Shown: positions 46,758 to 58,550 of the stretch, piece after piece
Numbering within the stretch: position 1 is the first letter of the stretch
How the letters are laid out: every line of letters starts with the position of its first letter
Made by a program: the position numbers and the translations under genes
Origin: Takakia lepidozioides
Taxonomy: Eukaryota; Streptophyta; Takakiopsida; Takakiales; Takakiaceae
Direction of reading: 5' to 3'
DNA length: 64,000 nucleotides
Assembly: GCA_030704615.1 (NCBI GenBank)
Contig: CM060731.1
Location: 32,736,001-32,800,000 of the forward strand
Notes under the pieces: model-generated
What the model was told of the DNA's origin: nothing
The model's database searches: none
The model's input: only the letters and a program-made list of their open reading frames with translations

Positions 46758-47968
46758 ACCCAAAAAGTGTTGCGGGCAGAGGGCGGCTACTCTCTGCCAT
46801 CTTCTTCGTTAAACTAGCACCGCTAGGATTCTGTCAAAAATGTCTCAGTGCCTTTGTTGCTTTTGAACCTTTCTTAGAGATTCCTCTATTTTGGCCCTCT
46901 CTTCAACTGTAGCTACGACCGCCGCCATGACTCAAGCTTATGCTCACGATACTGCAACGCAGCGACCTGACTGCCTCACTTTCTGTCACCCCCCTACCCG
47001 GCATCGTCTCTCCTTCGCGCTTCTTCTCTCTCTTGTTAACTTTCAAGTGGTTCTACTCATTAACATTCTTAAAGATGGTGTTCCTTTTGGTGTACACTGG
47101 CTCCACTCACTCCATCAAATCTTTTCCCCAACGCAACCCACTATACACAAGCGTCCTCCCCCAACTCAGAACACGGGCACCTTGGTTTGGCTTTGCAGGC
47201 TGATTTATTATATGATGCTCATCTCTACCATCTGCATGTGATCATGCTTTCTCTTGAGTGATCGAATGCGTAGAAGCACCACAAGTTTGGTTTAGACGTC
47301 GTCGACTACCACTACTGCAAAAGAGGGGGGTTTGCGACCCCCCCCCCCTTTGGCGGGCCCGGGCGGGAGTGCGCGCTAGCGACGGTGGCGTCGCGCCGCC
47401 TCTTGCGACGTTGTAGCATCGCAGCCGTCGAGGTTTGCAACGCCAGGGCGCCGCAACCCCAGCGCGTGGGGTCGCAGCTGCGACAACCCTAGTGTCGGGC
47501 GTCCCCAGGGACGTCGGGAGCCGCAATGAAAATAAAATAAAAAATTGTGCAATGCGACCCTTCGGCGTCGCTAAAGTGTCGTTGGGGGTGGCGTCGGAGG
47601 GTTGCAACGACATCGCCACAAAGGTTCATTTTTTATTTTTATTTTTTGGGCCTTGCGGCCCCCCAACGTCACATAAGGCATCGTTGGGGTGCCCCGCGCT
47701 GGGGCACCCAACGCTGCGACGCCATGGGGTCGCAACTGCGTCGCTACAGGGGTTGGGCACAAAGGCTGCGGTAACTCCCAACGTCACAAGAGGGACCCCC
47801 TTGGAAGGAACTTGAAAGACATCTTGATATGTATATATATACTTAGATTTTTTTTGCGATATATACATGTATCGTAGATATATTGATTAGTCTGTAATGT
47901 CTTAGATATGTTATAACGTGGAAGTCTTAGGTTCAAATATGCATTGTCTAATATATGTAGAACAATGA

Positions 47969-48125
47969 ATGTACTACCATTGGACAAAACCAGAGTCAAT
48001 GATCAACAAGTTTTTGAAATTCAAATTTCAAATTCGAAGCCGCCCCCACACATCATGTACATGCCCTTCCCGCCTCTGTCCGGATATCCTCGTAGTCCAG
48101 GGGCTCCCCATCAACGCCCCACCAC
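47969..48125 (+). pseudogene. LINE-like retroelement ORF, left part
   Basis: The frame ends in PDILVVQGLPINAPP at the target duplication of LTR element 2. It continues in phase after the element, at 54731, with ALFPANTIHF. See the right part. Confidence 0.6.
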
Positions 48126-48877
48126 TGTCGCGGCCCTTTGCCTTGAGGGCAGGAGGTCGGGTCGTAGAGGGGCTGCTCCTGTGGTGAGGGCGGTGGCAGC
48201 AATAGGTACGGGGGGCTGAAGCACCCTTGAGTGCCCAAGGAGGTGGAGGCACTCACTAGGTGGAGCCCCGCACACCGGGTTGCGGTGGGGGTTGCTCCAC
48301 AAGGGGAGGTGGTAGCTTAGTGGGACTTAGTGGGGGTGGCATAGGACTCACCGTGGGGCGGAGACCTTTGTGGTGGGAGTCGTGGGGGGTCTTGGGACTC
48401 ACCACGGTCCAATGGGGCCGTGGTGGGTGGGCCAAGACTCACCGCGACTCATCACCGGGAATCGAGGGTCTTCGTGGTGGTTATTTGTGAAACCCCCGCG
48501 GACAGTCACAGAAGTATATATAGGGAGTAGTAACCCCGAGAACGGTGCAAGCCCGTTGGTGACCAAAAACTAGTAAGTAAGCGAGCGAGCCGGAAAGCGA
48601 CCAAGGAGTGGGGAGCTATTCCGGACTGCCATCTACCAAAGGGAATTTCCACTAGGCCCAAATTGGTGGAGGGTCTGTTGGGGGAAGAAAGGGGGACCGT
48701 TATGTCCCGGTGAACAGCCGAAGCTCCGAGTTGGCCCGAAGGCCAGGTTGAGAGTTAGGCGCGCGCATCAAAGCGAGTAACTATGACTTGAAGGGGAGCT
48801 TACCGAAGTGAGGTGCGCGACACTTGATATCAGAGCTTAGAGTTCAGTACGCGATCATCCTTGGGATCGGCCTTATC

Positions 48878-50040
48878 ATGGGGTCGGGCAAGCCAAAGCG
48901 AAAGCGGAACGGCCCGAAAGATGATGATCCCGGTGGGCCCGATGGGGGCGACGTGTCACCGAAGCGGCCATTTGAGGAAGCAACACATGCTTTTGAATAC
49001 GAGGCCTCTCAAGAACGGGAGGAATCTGAGGAGTCGGAGCCCGAGGAATCCCTGAGAGCTCCGACAGACCAACAGATGTCTCCCATGCCAGCAGCCTTTT
49101 GGGAAGGGTTGTTGGCGCAGTTTGGCGAGACGTTGAGAGATGTGTTGAAGGCGGCTAATGTCACTTCCACTAAGGCAAAATTTAAGGTGAAGCCTAAGGA
49201 ACCCGACACCTTTGAGGGCGTCCGAAATCGGAAGGCACTCAACACCTGGCTCTTGGAGCTAGAGCAGTACTTCCGGGCGTCCAAGTTGAGTGACGAGGAT
49301 TAGGTGGAAATGGCTCCCACCTATTTGAGGGGCTATGCTCAACAATGGTGGCAGAAACGCCTTCACGACCGAGGTCCAAACCCGGAAACCTTCAACTGGA
49401 GTGGGTTCAAGGAACTGATGAAGAGACAGTTTGTGCCCCTCAACGCGTCCTGGCTCGCCCGGGGACAATATGAGGAATTTGAAGCAAACGGATGACATTC
49501 GGGGATATGTTCAGGCTTTCAATGTGCTGTTGCTCGAAGTCGCGGACATGGCAGAACCAGAAATGCTCTTCAACTTTGTGGCGGGCCAGATGGAAGTTGG
49601 AGGAGAAGCCACCTAAGACTTTGAACGAGGCAATTGAGAAGGCTGAATGTTTCTCAGATGTCCCTAGGGGCGAAAGACAAGGCCGTATGGAGCTGAACCA
49701 CAAGAAGACCTGGCAGGAGGGTGACTCATTTCGACCGGAAAAGAAGTGGGATAGGCCACGCGAAGACAATGGCACGTGGAAATCGAATGGAGGGCCTTCA
49801 CAAGCCAAGACAACACCCAGTGCTCCGTAAGGAAAATCAGGTGCGACGCCTTATGGCAGACAAAAGGCGACCTTCGATGGAGTGTCCTTCAATTGTAGGG
49901 AACCCGGGCACATGGCCAAGAAGTGTACGAATCCCCGGCAATTGAACATGACTCGGACAACCACGGAGTTGCCCGAAGCTTCCATCAGCCGCTTGGTGGA
50001 GGCGATGGTCGCCAAGACTTGCAAGGTAGGCAACTACACT
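48878..50040 (+). pseudogene. gag of element 2
   Basis: The frame opens with MGSGKPKRKRNGPKDDDPG and runs through PMPAAFWEGLLAQFGETLRD to YFRASKLSDED. TAG at 49301-49303 then stands where VEMAPTYLRGYAQQWW continues. A frame change near 49470 follows, and a deletion near 49590 removes the LAPWARR segment seen in element 1. The zinc knuckle reads SFNCREPGHMAKKC, its first Cys replaced by Ser, so RNA binding is probably damaged. Confidence 0.88.
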
Positions 50041-50046
50041 TGTTAG

Positions 50047-53000
50047 TTGTATCAGGAAACTGGCGCCTTGCGTAAAGGGAGTCAGTTAATGTTTGTGAGT
50101 GGGATAATCTCCGGAACTAACGTGTCGTTGTTGATGGACACAGGAGCGTCGCACTCCTTCATGACACCGGCAACGGCACGGAAGTTGGGACTCCCAACAA
50201 GTGATGTGGGGGCCTCTATTGAGGTGCATTCTGCTAAAAGAGAACCACAATTGGCGACGAGGTTGGCGTTCGATGTTCCTCTTCAGCTCGGGAGTTGGGA
50301 GGGACGTGAAAATTTCACCATTTGCGAGATCGATGGAGTGGATCTCATTTTGGGGATGACCTTTTTGAGCAGATCCGGAGCGGTCATAAATGGCCGCAAG
50401 GGAGTAGTCACGCTACCGTGTGGGAATGGTGGCGAAGTTTTACGAGTGTCGGAAACGCCCAACCCCGTGGGAGGGCAAATAAACCTTCTGTCAGCAAGAG
50501 AGTGGGCCGTGGAGGAGTCACACGAGCCCCAGTTTTTGCTTTATGTAAGACAAGTGAAGGGAGAAGGCGATGGGGAGCCGAGCCCAGATTGGATCAAGGG
50601 AATTTTGGAGAAATACCAGGATGTGATGCCGGAGGATTTACCAAGCGGCTTGCCACCGCGAAGGGGAGTTGACCACAAGATTGAGGTGATACCGGGATCG
50701 GAGCCGCCTGCCAAGGCGCCCTACCGGTTGAGCCACAGAGAGTTGGTCGAGCTGAAGACTCAGCTCAAGGATCTAATGTCAAAAGGGTACATCCGGCCGA
50801 GTAAGTCACCTTACGGAGCCCCGGTCCTATTCGTAGACAAGAAAGATGGGACGCTGCGGATGTGAGTCGACTACAGGGCTTTGAATAAGGTGACTATCAA
50901 GAACCGGTACCCTTTGCCGAGAATCGACAACCTCTTCAATCGGTTGGCAGGAGCGAAGTATTTCAGCCGGATCGATTTGCGCTTCGGCTACCATCAAATC
51001 CGAGTGGCGGAAGGAGACGAGGAGAAAACCGCGTGTAGGACAAGATATGGTTCGTATGAGTTCTTGGTGATGCCTTTTGGACTCACCAACGCACCCGCGA
51101 CCTTTAGCACGCTGATGAACAACCTTTTCCGGGAGTGGTTAGATGACTTTGTGATCATGTACATCGACGACATCTTGGTATATTCAAAAACAAAGGAGGA
51201 GCACCTGGAGCACCTCAAAATGGTGTTCCAGAAATTGCGGGAAAGGAAGCTGTATGCCAAAGCTTCAAAGTGCAAATTTGGGGTCACAAAAGTGGAGTTC
51301 CTGGGGCATGTGATTACACAGGATGGGATCAAAATGGATGATTGAAAGGTGAGGGCGATCTTGGACTGGGAGCCTCCGACTTCGGTCCCGGGAGTGCGAT
51401 CCTTCCTAGGACTCGCCTCATATTACCAGAAGTATGTGAGAAATTTCGCCAAGATCGCGGGGCCGCTGTCAGACCTCTTGTGTAAATCCAAAGTCTGGGT
51501 ATGGAACACCTTTTGTGGTCAAGCTTTTGTCGAGTTGAAGCAACGGAAGTTAGAGAAAGAGAGAAATCCGTGTCGGTGGGGAATGACTCGTTCACCCTGG
51601 AAACAAATTTCTATCGATCTCATATTTGGTCAGGGCTCATATCTAGGTATGTTCAACATATCCACAAAGTTTGAGGAAAAAAAAAATCTTTGTCAATGGG
51701 GAATAACTCATTTATCTTGCAAATAAATTATCACATATTCGATCGGGGCTTCTTCTAGGTATGTTCAACATACCCGCAAAGTTTAAGAACGATCAAAATT
51801 CATGTTGATGGGGAATGAGTGGTTCACCCTGTAAATAAATTTGTATCGAACTCATATTAGGTCAGGGCTTGTATGTAGGTATGTTCAACATACCCACAAA
51901 GGGAGGAGGCCGAGGAGTATGTCAAGACATGCACCACATGCCAACAAAATCTGAGCGAGTACAAAAAGCAAGTGGGGCTGTTACAACCCTTTCCGATTCC
52001 AGAGGGATCTTGGAAAAGTGTCTCGATGGATTTCATGACTGCTATGCCGCGGTCAAAATGATTCGATGCAATCACGGTGGTGGTGGTAGATAGGTTCAGT
52101 ACAATGGGCCATTTCATCCCCACCAAGGAGACGGCAACGGCACAGGAGACGGGGCGACTTTACTTCGCCCACGTCTTCAATAATCATGGACTCCCAAAGG
52201 ATATTGTCTCGGACCGCGATCCAAAGTTTACGAGTAAATTTTGGAGGGCACTTTGGAAGAAGATGGGGACGAGGCTCAAGATGAGCACTGCCTTCCGACC
52301 TACGATGGACGGCCAAATGGAAAGGATGAATTCCGTGGTGAAGCAGATCTTGCGGAATTACGTGTCGGCGGACCAATCGGGCTGGGTGGAGCACTTGGAC
52401 GCGGCAGAGTTCTGTTATAATAACACAAAACACTCCGCAACGGGTGTTTCCCCTTTCGTATTGGTCTATGGAAAAGCACCTATAGTGCCGACAAGTTGGG
52501 CTGCCCAAGACGTTGAGGAACTGGCAGCAGCTGCGGTGTTGGAGGAACGCGAGCGCTTGTTGAAGCTCGCAAAGTACAACATCGTCAAAGGTAGGAAATG
52601 GTATGAACGGCAGGCAAATCGGAAGCGGAGGGAAGTCAAGTTTGAGGCAGGCACGGAGGTCTGGTTGAACATCAAGAATTTTTGACTACCTCCAGAAGTG
52701 AGTCCGAAGTTCGTACCTCCGTATGCGGGACCCTTTCGCATCCGGAAGGTTATGAATGAGGATGTATATGAATTGGAGCTACCGGCAAACAGCAAGGTGC
52801 ATCCGGTATTCCACGTCTCCATTTTGAAGCCTTACTTCAAAGATGAAGCGCGTCCGAATCGGCATCAAATGTTGCGTCCGCCACATGTGCTGTTGGATCA
52901 TGAAAATGAACCTGAGTACGAGGTGGAGGCAGTGCTTAAGTCGAGGAGGTTCAAGAATCGAGAAACGGAGTATTTCGTGAAATGGAAGGGCTATCATCAT

Positions 53001-53096
53001 GTGGAAGCATCTTGGGTGCATGCCTCAGAAATGAGAAACGCATCCGAGGCGGTTGCAGCTTTCGAAGGGCGACCTCAAAAGCGGAAGAAGCGTTGA
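50047..53096 (+). pseudogene. pol of element 2 with chromodomain
   Basis: The protease motif is MDTGASHSFM (near 50135). The RT is nearly intact, from YGAPVLFVDKKDG through [12 protein letters not shown] and [13 protein letters not shown]. Stops are TGA at 50863-50865 (after LRM), TGA at 51343-51345 and TGA at 52682-52684, where element 1 has CGA. RNase H and the start of the integrase are replaced by a foreign tandem repeat (51549-51903). The integrase core resumes near 51905 and keeps SDRDPKFTSKFW. The 3' end adds a chromodomain, EYEVEAVLKSRRF, then TEYFVKWKGYHHVEASWV. Chromodomains of this family steer integration to marked chromatin. Confidence 0.93.
51549..51903. repeat. Three ~117-bp tandem repeats replacing RNase H
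   Basis: Three diverged copies share gtatgttcaacatacccacaaag-like ends and tggggaatgactcgttcaccctg-like starts. They stand where element 1 encodes RNase H and the integrase zinc site. Homology to element 1 stops at about 51546 and resumes at ggaggaggccgaggag (51901). Confidence 0.85.
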
Positions 53097-54000
53097 TAGG
53101 GACATCAACCTTGGATCGTGGGGGAGGAAATGCATGCTTAGCCCAGCTTAGCTAGCGCATGAATTCGATTGCAAAAACTTGTGTTGTACAAATTTTGTTA
53201 TAAATGAAATGGTTTTCAAATGTTGCGCCTCCTATTTTGTTTGGAATGGTGATGCATGGTATGGTTGGCTAGTGTGTAAAATGCATGCTAGCTTACAAAA
53301 GTGGGAGAGGTAAATTGGATTAATCGTGTGTTTGCACAGTGCCGAAATCGGGTGACTCATATCCAAGGGGCAAGGAAACTTGCGTCTTCTTTGGGAGTTC
53401 ACGTGCTAGTGCGCACCTCGCGCGTGTGCGTACTATAATTGCGCTACCGAAGGGGTTGCCTTGTAGTGCGGGCTAACGCGGAAGCTACGTGCTTCCGTTC
53501 ACGTACTATAATCGTGTAACCTCGGGACAAAGTCGTAGTGCGGCTTCGGCGTGTTCCCGTACCTCAGGCCAGCATTCCAAGGCGGACCCAATTGTAGTGA
53601 TTGGGGCGCACGGTTGGTTCAAGGTTATCTTCCTAGTAAAAAAGGGTTCAAGGTGAACCCTTGCTCAAGGTGATGCCAAAAGCGGCATCATGAGTGGTAG
53701 CAAGCAATGTTGTTGCAGTAAGGCGATTTGATCCTCGGGGAGGATCGTTCCTTGGCCGTGAAGTGGGCCAAAAAGAGTGCACTGGGAGGAGCTTGAGAGG
53801 CTCCACCCTTGGCCGGGACTTAGAGAAAGTCGGCGGAACTAGCTAGTGGAGAGTAGAGTCAAGTATGGGGTTTGGTTCTTTGTCATGGGACGCCATGGTG
53901 CGGAAACAACTCCTTGATGTGGGACGCCACAACTTGGATGTTCGTTTCTACAAAATGGACAAGTTGATGAGGACATCAACTCCCTGTTGGTAGGGGTGTG
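53097..54000. other. 3' untranslated part of element 2
   Basis: Non-coding sequence between the pol stop and the 3' LTR. It contains short repeated blocks such as cgtactataat and gtagtgcgg. A short purine-rich stretch (taggggtg) just before TGTCGC may be the plus-strand primer site. Confidence 0.6.
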
Positions 54001-54730
54001 TGTCGCGGCCCTTTGCCTTGAGGGCAGGAGGTCGGAACGTAGAGGGGCTGCTCCTGTGGTGGGGGCAGTGGCAGCAATAGGTACGGGGAGCTGAAGCACC
54101 CTTGAGTGCCCAAGGCACTCAAGGAGGCGGAGGCGCTCACTAGGTGGAGCCCCGCACACCGGATTGCGATGGGGGTGGCTCCACAAGGGGAGGTGGTAGC
54201 TTAGTGGGACTTAGTGGGGGTGGCATAGGACTCACCGTGGGGCGGAGACCTTGTGGTGGGAGTCGTGGGGGGTCTTGGGACTCACCACGGTCCAATGGGG
54301 CCGTGGTGGGTGGGCCAAGACTCACCGTGACTCATCACCGGGAATCGAGGGTCTTCGTGGTGGTTCGCCATAAAATGACATGGTTGTTTGTGAAACCCCC
54401 GCGGACAGTCACAGAAGTATATATAGGGAGTAGTAACCCCGAGAACGGTGCAAGCCTGTTGGTGACCAAAAACTAGCGAGTAAGCGAGCGAGCCGGAAAG
54501 CGACCAAGGAGTGGGGAGCTATTCCGGACTGCCATCTACCAAAGGGAATTTCCACTAGGCCCAAATTGGTGGAGGGTCTGTTGGGGGAAGAAATGGGGAC
54601 CATTATGTCCCGATGAGCAGCCGAAGCTCCGAGTTGGCTCGGCGGCCAGGTTGGGAGTCAGGCGCGCGCATCAAAGCGAGTAACTATGACTTGAAGGGGA
54701 GCTTACCGAAGTGAGGTGCGCGACAACCAC

Positions 54731-55077
54731 CCTCTGCCCTGTTCCCCGCCAATACCATACACTTCTTAGAATTCACATTCTGCCATGACCGCTACCCCAG
54801 CTCCTCCATCCTCGAGAAATGCCACAAATATGCATCACTTATTCTTGCTATCCACAAGAGGGGATGGGCCGCAGGCCCCCTCAATGTTGTCATCACTGCT
54901 GGTACCAAATGGGGTATCCACAATGCCAGCATCTTTGAACTTCACAATAACTTTAAACTCCCCATCATTTTAATCCACAAATGCTTCAAAGCCATACAAC
55001 TCAGGACCCTCTGTTCTCTCACTGCCATTATCACCAACAAACGACAGCTCGAATCAAACCTCGCTTTTGCCTCATAG
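54731..55077 (+). pseudogene. LINE-like retroelement ORF, right part
   Basis: Continuing the frame of 47969-48125 once the LTR element and one accac copy are ignored, it reads IHFLEFTFCHDRYPSSSILE, KCHKYASLILAIHKRGW, PLNVVITAGTKWGIHNASIF and stops at TAG 55075-55077. The pattern PD-x-LVVQGLP, E-F-T-F-C-H-D-R, K-Y-A-x-L and G-W resembles the C-terminal endonuclease-like region of some LINE reverse transcriptases. Family assignment is tentative. No reverse transcriptase core lies upstream. Confidence 0.5.
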
Positions 55078-55539
55078 ATACATATAGCTGGTTACCTGCC
55101 CCTGGGTGCCATGCGGTACCGTCTCTACCGGAGGCCTCCCCCCCAGACTGGTTACTTGGTGTCCGCTAGACACCGGTTATTTTCACTTAGGGCCCACCCC
55201 TGAAAAGGTGCAGTAGCCGTAAGGCGAAGTGGCTCTTAGTTATGCCGGCCACGGCCGGAGTCTTCTCTAACTGCGACGTCCGGGGGTCGCTAATGCGGCA
55301 TCGCAGAGAAGGAATTTTTTTTTAAAAATTTTATTTTTATTTTTTTAACAACGCCCGGGGTTTGCAAGTCGGCCCGGCGTCACTTAGCGACCCCCATATG
55401 TCGCTAATTAGTGACGTTATTTTAGTGACGCCTCTGCAACGCCCGTCTAGGGCTGGTACCCCGCCTTAAAAGGGGGCATTTGCGATGCCGCGGCGTCACT
55501 AACCCCCCCCCCCCCCCTTTTTTTTTTCCTGCAGTGTAC

Positions 55540-56130
55540 GTTCCAAGCAGCCTACAGAGTTCTTAAATAAGCTTCCGGTCTATTACACCTGAAGGAACCG
55601 TGACACCTACATACATCACGAGTATTTGTCACAGCTCTCCCCATGATAGTGAAGCAAGAGATGTTGTGAAGGGCCTCCACCATTGATGTGCTATGGTGCA
55701 TGGAAACTCCTTACAATCCACATTGTGACGTGTAACCAAAGGAAATACTGTTAGGTTGAAATAACTAAGAAAGCTTACAACATCAACTTTGGAGGCACCA
55801 AAAAAATCTAGACTTGGACAAGAAACCAAAAGTAACTTACACCTCCCCAACCAAGGGGAATGATCAAAACATGGTCATTCATCACAATTGAGCATTCATG
55901 CAAGTACAACTCGTACTTGTGAAACGACCTGCAAACTCTCTGCATTGGCTGGTTCACTTCCAATGGCTTGTAGCTCCTTTTGAAATCATGCTACTGCCTT
56001 CATCCAAACGACTCTTCAGTAGGCATGGACCCACTTTCTCATATTTACGTCACTATATAGACGACCCACACCAAGGAAGAGAGTGGTTCAGTTCCTATAA
56101 ACTTTTTGATTCTCCCATACCAATATATCT
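55540..56130. other. No gene seen
   Basis: Sequence between the CACTA-like element and the SINE; short frames have no recognisable domain. Confidence 0.45.
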
Positions 56131-56164
56131 GGGAGATGGTAGCGCTCAACATCTGCAACGCCTT

Positions 56165-56260
56165 CCGCTAGGAAGGTGGGTGACACCAAGGGTGGATTGA
56201 ACCCACAACCACTTCTGAGGTGGTATGTGCCCATTACCACTGGGCTACAACTTGGTTGTC
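56165..56260 (-). mobile_element. tRNA-derived SINE (copy c)
   Basis: On the minus strand: TAGCCCAGTGGTAATGGG (A box), then GGTTGTGGGTTCAATCC (B box), then ACCTTCCTAGCGGAAGG, similar to the body of copy d. A (GA) run sits just upstream of its 5' end. Confidence 0.75.
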
Positions 56261-56875
56261 AAAAGAAGCTATGTGTGTGAGAGAGAGAGAGAGCAAAGGG
56301 AGGGATCTCCTTGGATACCGTCCAATGTTTTTTTTTTTTCATTTTTCCAGAATCGCCACAGGGGTACATGCAAGTTCTACCCAGTGCCCATGTGGCGAAA
56401 TTAACAAGGTGGCATGGTTAGAAAGTGACTATATAACAGGTGGCACGCTTTAACAGGTCCACGTAGAAAAAATCAGACTGCTGAATTTCAACTACTGGTG
56501 CTTTGAGGCGAATTTTTTGATTTTTGCCCCCATAACTCCTTTGGACAAGTAGCTGACCCATTTTGGAGGTTGACCGGAAAACGCTTGTTTTCTATTATGC
56601 CCTACAATGCTTTTGGAATTTTATCTCTACTCTAGAAGGTAGATAATTCATGTAATAACATCCTGGATATCTTCAATCATCCATCAATGAAACACATAAG
56701 GAACACAAGAAACATGTGCCCAACTGGACCCACTCAGCATATACAGTAGAGTGCCCTGCTGAAGGCAAGGCCAACGAAGAAAAGCTTGTCTAGACTTTTG
56801 CACCTAAACTAAGACCCCTGCTACCCACACTGATGTTCGGCCATAATTAAGGTGGAAAGAGTTCATGAGGGAATG

Positions 56876-57897
56876 TCATGTGTTTTGCTTCATGTCATAC
56901 ATCAAAACTCGTTGAACATTTCTGCTCCAGCAGAATATGAGATTGTCATTGCTAACCACTTTGAAATAGTAGAGGGCCCAACTACTTCTTGCAATCTCCG
57001 CCCACTCTGCATCAGTCGTTGCAAAAACTTTTAACTCCCACACGCACATGATGGGTGGCACTTTGCGACCATGATCAAGATTCCCAACAAGCAATAGGCG
57101 CCCCCCACTCTCTACAAGCAATGGACCATCTATATTATAAACACTTCCGCAGAAATCAGGCATCTGTATATCAACTTTAGTCCACACACCGCTGCTAATG
57201 TTATAGGCCATCAAAAGGTAGACGCCAAGCAGCTCTGGTCCATGAAGTAGACCGAAGAGAGTAGGGCGACATGTCACACTTGCTGAACACCAGTCCCGAT
57301 CACCAACTGTTGGCATCTTTCCAGTCTCGGTCCAACACTCGCGAATTGAGTCATAGATGTGTGTTCTCCAAAGTCTAGTGTCATTGTCGCGATACTCGAA
57401 TGATACCACAATGACATTGTAGCTCTTGGTGCATCTATCCACAATCAAATGTACTCTTGGCACTTCGAGACGTGATGGATTGTGAGGCAGGGCAGGCAAT
57501 TGTCTGATAGTGTTCAGGAGAGGATTATACACAAACCATGATACGTCATGATCGCCCTCATTGCGCTCGTCCGTTAGGCAAAATAAGCCTCCATCTGCAG
57601 CACGAGCTCTACATGGTGAAATATCCTTGGGGAATTTGAGGTCGATCAGATGGATCAAAACATCTGGGCTTAGTACGTATCTGGTTAAACACCAGACGTA
57701 GGATTCTTCGTGAAGAGAGAGCTGCTGACAGAGTTGTTGGAAACTAGCAGTAGATGGGAGGGAATTCCACAACTTGCAAACCGACTTAAAGCAGACAAGA
57801 CTTTGGTAGGGCAAAGGGCCAACACTACCATCACTAACTCGAAAGGGAGCATGCTCCAAATCTCCTCCTTATATTGCCGAGGTGGGGTCGGTGACAA
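56876..57897 (-). pseudogene. F-box protein with kelch/galactose-oxidase-like region, one frameshift
   Basis: The start MSPTPPRQYKEEIW leads into an F-box (SMLPFELVMVVLALCPTKVL). Near 57800 the frame must shift by one base to continue as CFKSVCKLWNSLPSTASF. The rest is one open frame of kelch-like blades: WFVYNPLLNTIRQLPALPH, then THIYDSIRECWTETGKMP, AYNISSGVWTKVDIQMPD and GGRLLLVGNLDHGRK. Such proteins are substrate receptors of SCF ubiquitin ligases. With a single indel in otherwise clean coding sequence, a recent pseudogene or an assembly error are both possible. Confidence 0.8.
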
Positions 57898-58379
57898 AAC
57901 CTCTCCAATCGTGTTCTTGTGATCCTAAACTTAACGGAGCACGGGGGAGAAAAATTAGGGGAAAGAAAGACTTAGCCCTGAGCCTCTAAGAATTCACAGC
58001 CACGAGCCCAACTATTGTTGGTATTTGCTATCAAAAGCCTCGCTACTGCATTGCTATTCTGGTACTTGGGTGAAAGCAAGCTACGGTGGCTCAGTAAAAC
58101 TATAAGATCATCATTTATGCAGTACATACTTATTCTCTATTGACCCATAAGGCTTTACATTCTATGAAAAAGATCAATTGGGACTCATATAGTGTACTCT
58201 TACTACAACATAGTTACCCACTTTAAAGCATCATCAATCAATTTATAAATAATTGGAAGTATTGGACTTTTGAAAAAGTCGTGGTCAAATGTAATAGTAC
58301 ACAAATGTTGTCGTTATGGACTTTTTTCTTTCATGGTACATACCAAAATGAAAAAAATGACTCACTTTAAAGAGACACT

Positions 58380-58539
58380 GACAACCAACATGTAGCCCAG
58401 TGGTAATGGGCACATACCACGTTGGATGTGGTTGTGGGTTCAAACCACCGTCTGGTGTGTCATGAAGGTGTCCACCTTCCTGCTGGAAGCTAGTAGCCCT
58501 TCGGGGTCAAGTCTTCAGGAGGCGTCGTACTTTTTTTTT
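58380..58539 (+). mobile_element. tRNA-derived SINE (copy d), full length with target duplication
   Basis: The A box is in tagcccagtggtaatggg (58393-58410) and the B box is ggttcaaacc (58438-58447). A body of about 80 bases and a T-tail follow. A perfect 14-bp direct repeat, tttaaagagacact, flanks it (58366-58379 and 58537-58550). Internal pol III boxes, T-tail and target duplication define a SINE mobilised by a LINE. Confidence 0.9.
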
Positions 58540-58550
58540 AAAGAGACACT

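Larger units (their letters stand above)
48126..54725 (+). mobile_element. Complete Ty3 chromovirus (element 2), non-autonomous
   Basis: LTRs lie at 48126-48822 and 54001-54725, both TGTCGC to GCGACA, and accac flanks the element on both sides (48121-48125 and 54726-54730). A PBS (TGATATCAGAGC, one mismatch to initiator Met-tRNA) lies at 48825-48836. The LTRs differ by small indels, for example 'ggcactcaaggaggc' in the 3' copy and a cataaaatgaca segment missing from the 5' copy, so the insertion is not very recent. The interior is gag-pol with a C-terminal chromodomain, disabled by stops and by a replaced segment. Confidence 0.95.
47310..55536. mobile_element. CACTA-like DNA transposon with nested insertions
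   Basis: The left end reads CACTACTGCAAAAGAGGGGG and the right end, inverted, reads CACTGCAGGAAAAAAAAAGG; both then run into G-tracts. The 3-bp sequence tac lies immediately outside each end (47307-47309 and 55537-55539), the target length of CACTA elements. Both subterminal regions (47.31-47.82 and 55.26-55.50 kb) are full of gcgacg/gtgacg/cgtcgc units, as in plant CACTA ends. No TnpD-type transposase is seen, so it looks non-autonomous. Removing the LTR element leaves about 1.6 kb. Confidence 0.65.

Noticed and set aside
47242-47870. GC-rich overlapping frames
   Set aside because: They coincide with gcgacg subterminal repeats of the CACTA-like element; all six frames are open for compositional reasons.
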